The notes below the pieces were generated by a model that was not told the DNA's origin, did not search any database, and saw only the letters and a program-made list of their open reading frames with translations. 64,000 bases of DNA from Providencia rustigianii DSM 4541 (GTDB lineage: Bacteria > Pseudomonadota > Gammaproteobacteria > Enterobacterales > Enterobacteriaceae). Where the stretch lies: the NCBI RefSeq assembly GCF_000156395.1, contig NZ_GG703819.1, positions 291,218 through 355,217 of the forward strand. Direction: 5' to 3'. A program made the position numbers and the translations under genes. Position 1 is the stretch's first letter; each line of letters begins with the position of its first letter. Positions 62,466 through 64,000 of this stretch are shown here, piece by piece.

Positions 62466-63655
62466 TTGGAACTCCTTACAAACGCCTGAGCTTTCTCAAG
62501 ACGTGTCTCATAATCGATTCGCAGTAATACCGCAATTGCCGCGGACATGACTAATAAACTGGAACCACCATAACTAATCAATGGGAGGGTTAACCCTTTA
62601 GTTGGCAGCATACCTGCTGCGGCACCTACGTTTACTAACGCTTGAAAGGTAAACCAAATACCAATTGAGCAAGCGAGATATCCACCAAAAAGTTGATTTG
62701 ATAGCAAAGCGCGACGCCCAACCATCATGGCTCTAAATGCCAACATAAAAACCATCAGCAATACCAGTACAACACCAACATAGCCAAGCTCTTCCGCTAA
62801 TACAGAAAAAATAAAGTCGGTATGAGCCTCTGGTAAATACTCTAATTTTTGTACTGAGTTACCCAGCCCTTGTCCGAGTAACTCACCTCGACCAAATGCC
62901 ATCAGTGACTGAGTTAACTGATAGCCACTACCGAATGGGTCGTCCCACGGATTTAAGAATGAAGTCACTCGACGTAAGCGATAAGGTTCAAAAATGATTA
63001 AGGCTAAAACCCCGACTCCACAAGCCGCAATACCAATAATAAATGGTGCTAATCTAGCACCTGCTAAAAATAGCAGCCCAAGAGTCGTGACAACCAATAC
63101 CACAACAGTCCCTAAGTCAGGCTGTAGTAATAATAAAAGCGCCATGAAAATCAAAATACACATTGGTTTTACAAAACCAAAAAATTTAGTCCGTACTTCA
63201 TCTGATTTACGAACTAAATAGCTAGAAACATAGCAAAACAGTGCAAATTTCGAAATTTCAGCAGGCTGAATTTTTACGATACCAATATCTATCCAGCGTG
63301 ATGCCCCGTTAACCGAGCTACCCGCGACCAACACCACTGCAAGCATAGCTAAGGCAATCATCAATAGGGTAAAACTGTATTTTTCCCATGTCGCCATAGA
63401 AATACGCATTACACCTAATACCAGTAGAAAAGCGATGACCAGATAAACCACATCACGCTTTGCAAAATAGAATGGGTCATCCGTTAATTTTTGCCCAACA
63501 GGCATGGATGCCGAAGTCACCATGATAAAACCAATTGCTGCCAAACCGAATGCTAGCCAGACCAATGTACGGTCATAGAGCGTCGTGCCTGAAATCACGC
63601 CATTCTTTTCACCAATGACCCAATTTTTTATACGCAAAGCACCCGGTATGGTCAT
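62462..63655 (-). CDS. ftsW: Septal peptidoglycan glycosyltransferase FtsW (SEDS)
   Basis: FtsW polymerises glycan strands at the septum with FtsI. It is a polytopic SEDS protein with about ten hydrophobic helices. Family motifs include [31 protein letters not shown] and [14 protein letters not shown]. Length is 397 residues, slightly shorter than E. coli's 414 because of a shorter N-terminal tail. The start overlaps the murD stop by one base (TAATG). Confidence 0.96.
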   Translation of the reverse strand: MTIPGALRIKNWVIGEKNGVISGTTLYDRTLVWLAFGLAAIGFIMVTSASMPVGQKLTDDPFYFAKRDVVYLVIAFLLVLGVMRISMATWEKYSFTLLMIALAMLAVVLVAGSSVNGASRWIDIGIVKIQPAEISKFALFCYVSSYLVRKSDEVRTKFFGFVKPMCILIFMALLLLLQPDLGTVVVLVVTTLGLLFLAGARLAPFIIGIAACGVGVLALIIFEPYRLRRVTSFLNPWDDPFGSGYQLTQSLMAFGRGELLGQGLGNSVQKLEYLPEAHTDFIFSVLAEELGYVGVVLVLLMVFMLAFRAMMVGRRALLSNQLFGGYLACSIGIWFTFQALVNVGAAAGMLPTKGLTLPLISYGGSSLLVMSAAIAVLLRIDYETRLEKAQAFVRSSK

Positions 63656-64000
63656 TAACCTAACTCCTTAGCTAACTGAGCAAAGATATCGCCACGCTGT
63701 TCAAAGCTTTTAAACTGATCCAAACTCGCACAAGCTGGGGATAACAGCACCATATCCCCTGTTTTCAATAAAGGTGCAATTTGGCGCAGACTTTGCTCCA
63801 TCGTCTCAGTGAGTACTGATTTTTCTGGCGCTAATTCCGCAAGCTGCTTACCATCACGACCAAAGCAGTACAGGCGATAATTATCTGCCGAAATATAATT
63901 TTTCAGTGGTGAAAAATCTGCCGATTTACCATCACCACCCAGCAGTAGATAAATAGTACCATCCACATGTAAACCATTTAATGCAGCTTCAGTGCTACCT
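63655..64000 (-). CDS. murD: UDP-MurNAc-L-Ala--D-Glu ligase MurD, C-terminal part
   Basis: Only the last 114 or so codons lie in the window; the frame is open to base 64000 and the N-terminus is outside. [29 protein letters not shown] and [20 protein letters not shown] are typical of the MurD C-terminal domain. A GTG near 63966 is internal, not a start. It is coupled to ftsW by a one-base overlap. Confidence 0.96.
   Translation of the reverse strand, partial: GSTEAALNGLHVDGTIYLLLGGDGKSADFSPLKNYISADNYRLYCFGRDGKQLAELAPEKSVLTETMEQSLRQIAPLLKTGDMVLLSPACASLDQFKSFEQRGDIFAQLAKELG

Overview
The window is chromosomal DNA from a low-G+C member of the Enterobacterales, most likely Providencia or a close relative in the Morganellaceae. 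The proteins match E. coli families nearly end to end, including 6S RNA, SecM and the prfB frameshift, but the DNA is A+T-rich. Several local gene orders (ampD without ampE, no aroP, mscS beside yacL) depart from E. coli. The genus is inferred from protein resemblance, not from a database search.

Left part (1-30 kb). An uncharacterised pair comes first: a small lipoprotein gene, translationally coupled to a secreted coiled-coil protein that carries 267-bp tandem repeats and runs off the left edge. Then come xerD-dsbC-recJ-prfB-lysS (minus strand), fldB, ygfX-sdhE, ygfZ plus an HD hydrolase gene, the glycine cleavage genes gcvT-gcvH-gcvP, and the ubiquinone/peptidase group ygfB, pepP-ubiH-ubiI. 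Next are zapA, ssrS (6S RNA) and ygfA, then serA, rpiA, argP, yggE, argO and mscS.

Middle (30-43 kb). yacL and acnB are followed by a three-gene accessory island: a 447-aa protein with a polymorphic-toxin-like C-terminus, an Imm8-like immunity protein overlapping it by 4 bp, and a second small immunity-like gene. The island sits between acnB and lpdA, where E. coli carries yacH. Then comes the pyruvate dehydrogenase locus pdhR-aceE-aceF-lpdA, with a perfect PdhR operator and strong internal hairpins.

Right part (43-64 kb). nadC and ampD are divergent and inverted relative to E. coli. They are followed by the type IV pilus genes ppdD-hofB-hofC, coaE-zapD-yacG, mutT, the secM-secA force-sensing pair, a DciA-like DUF721 gene, and the cell-wall/division cluster lpxC, ftsZ, ftsA, ftsQ, ddlB, murC, murG, ftsW and murD (cut by the right edge).

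Most of the window is conserved core genome. The parts that look new or variable are the repeat protein with its lipoprotein partner (1-2412) and the toxin/immunity island (33509-35571). I saw no tRNA, rRNA, insertion sequence, prophage or CRISPR array.
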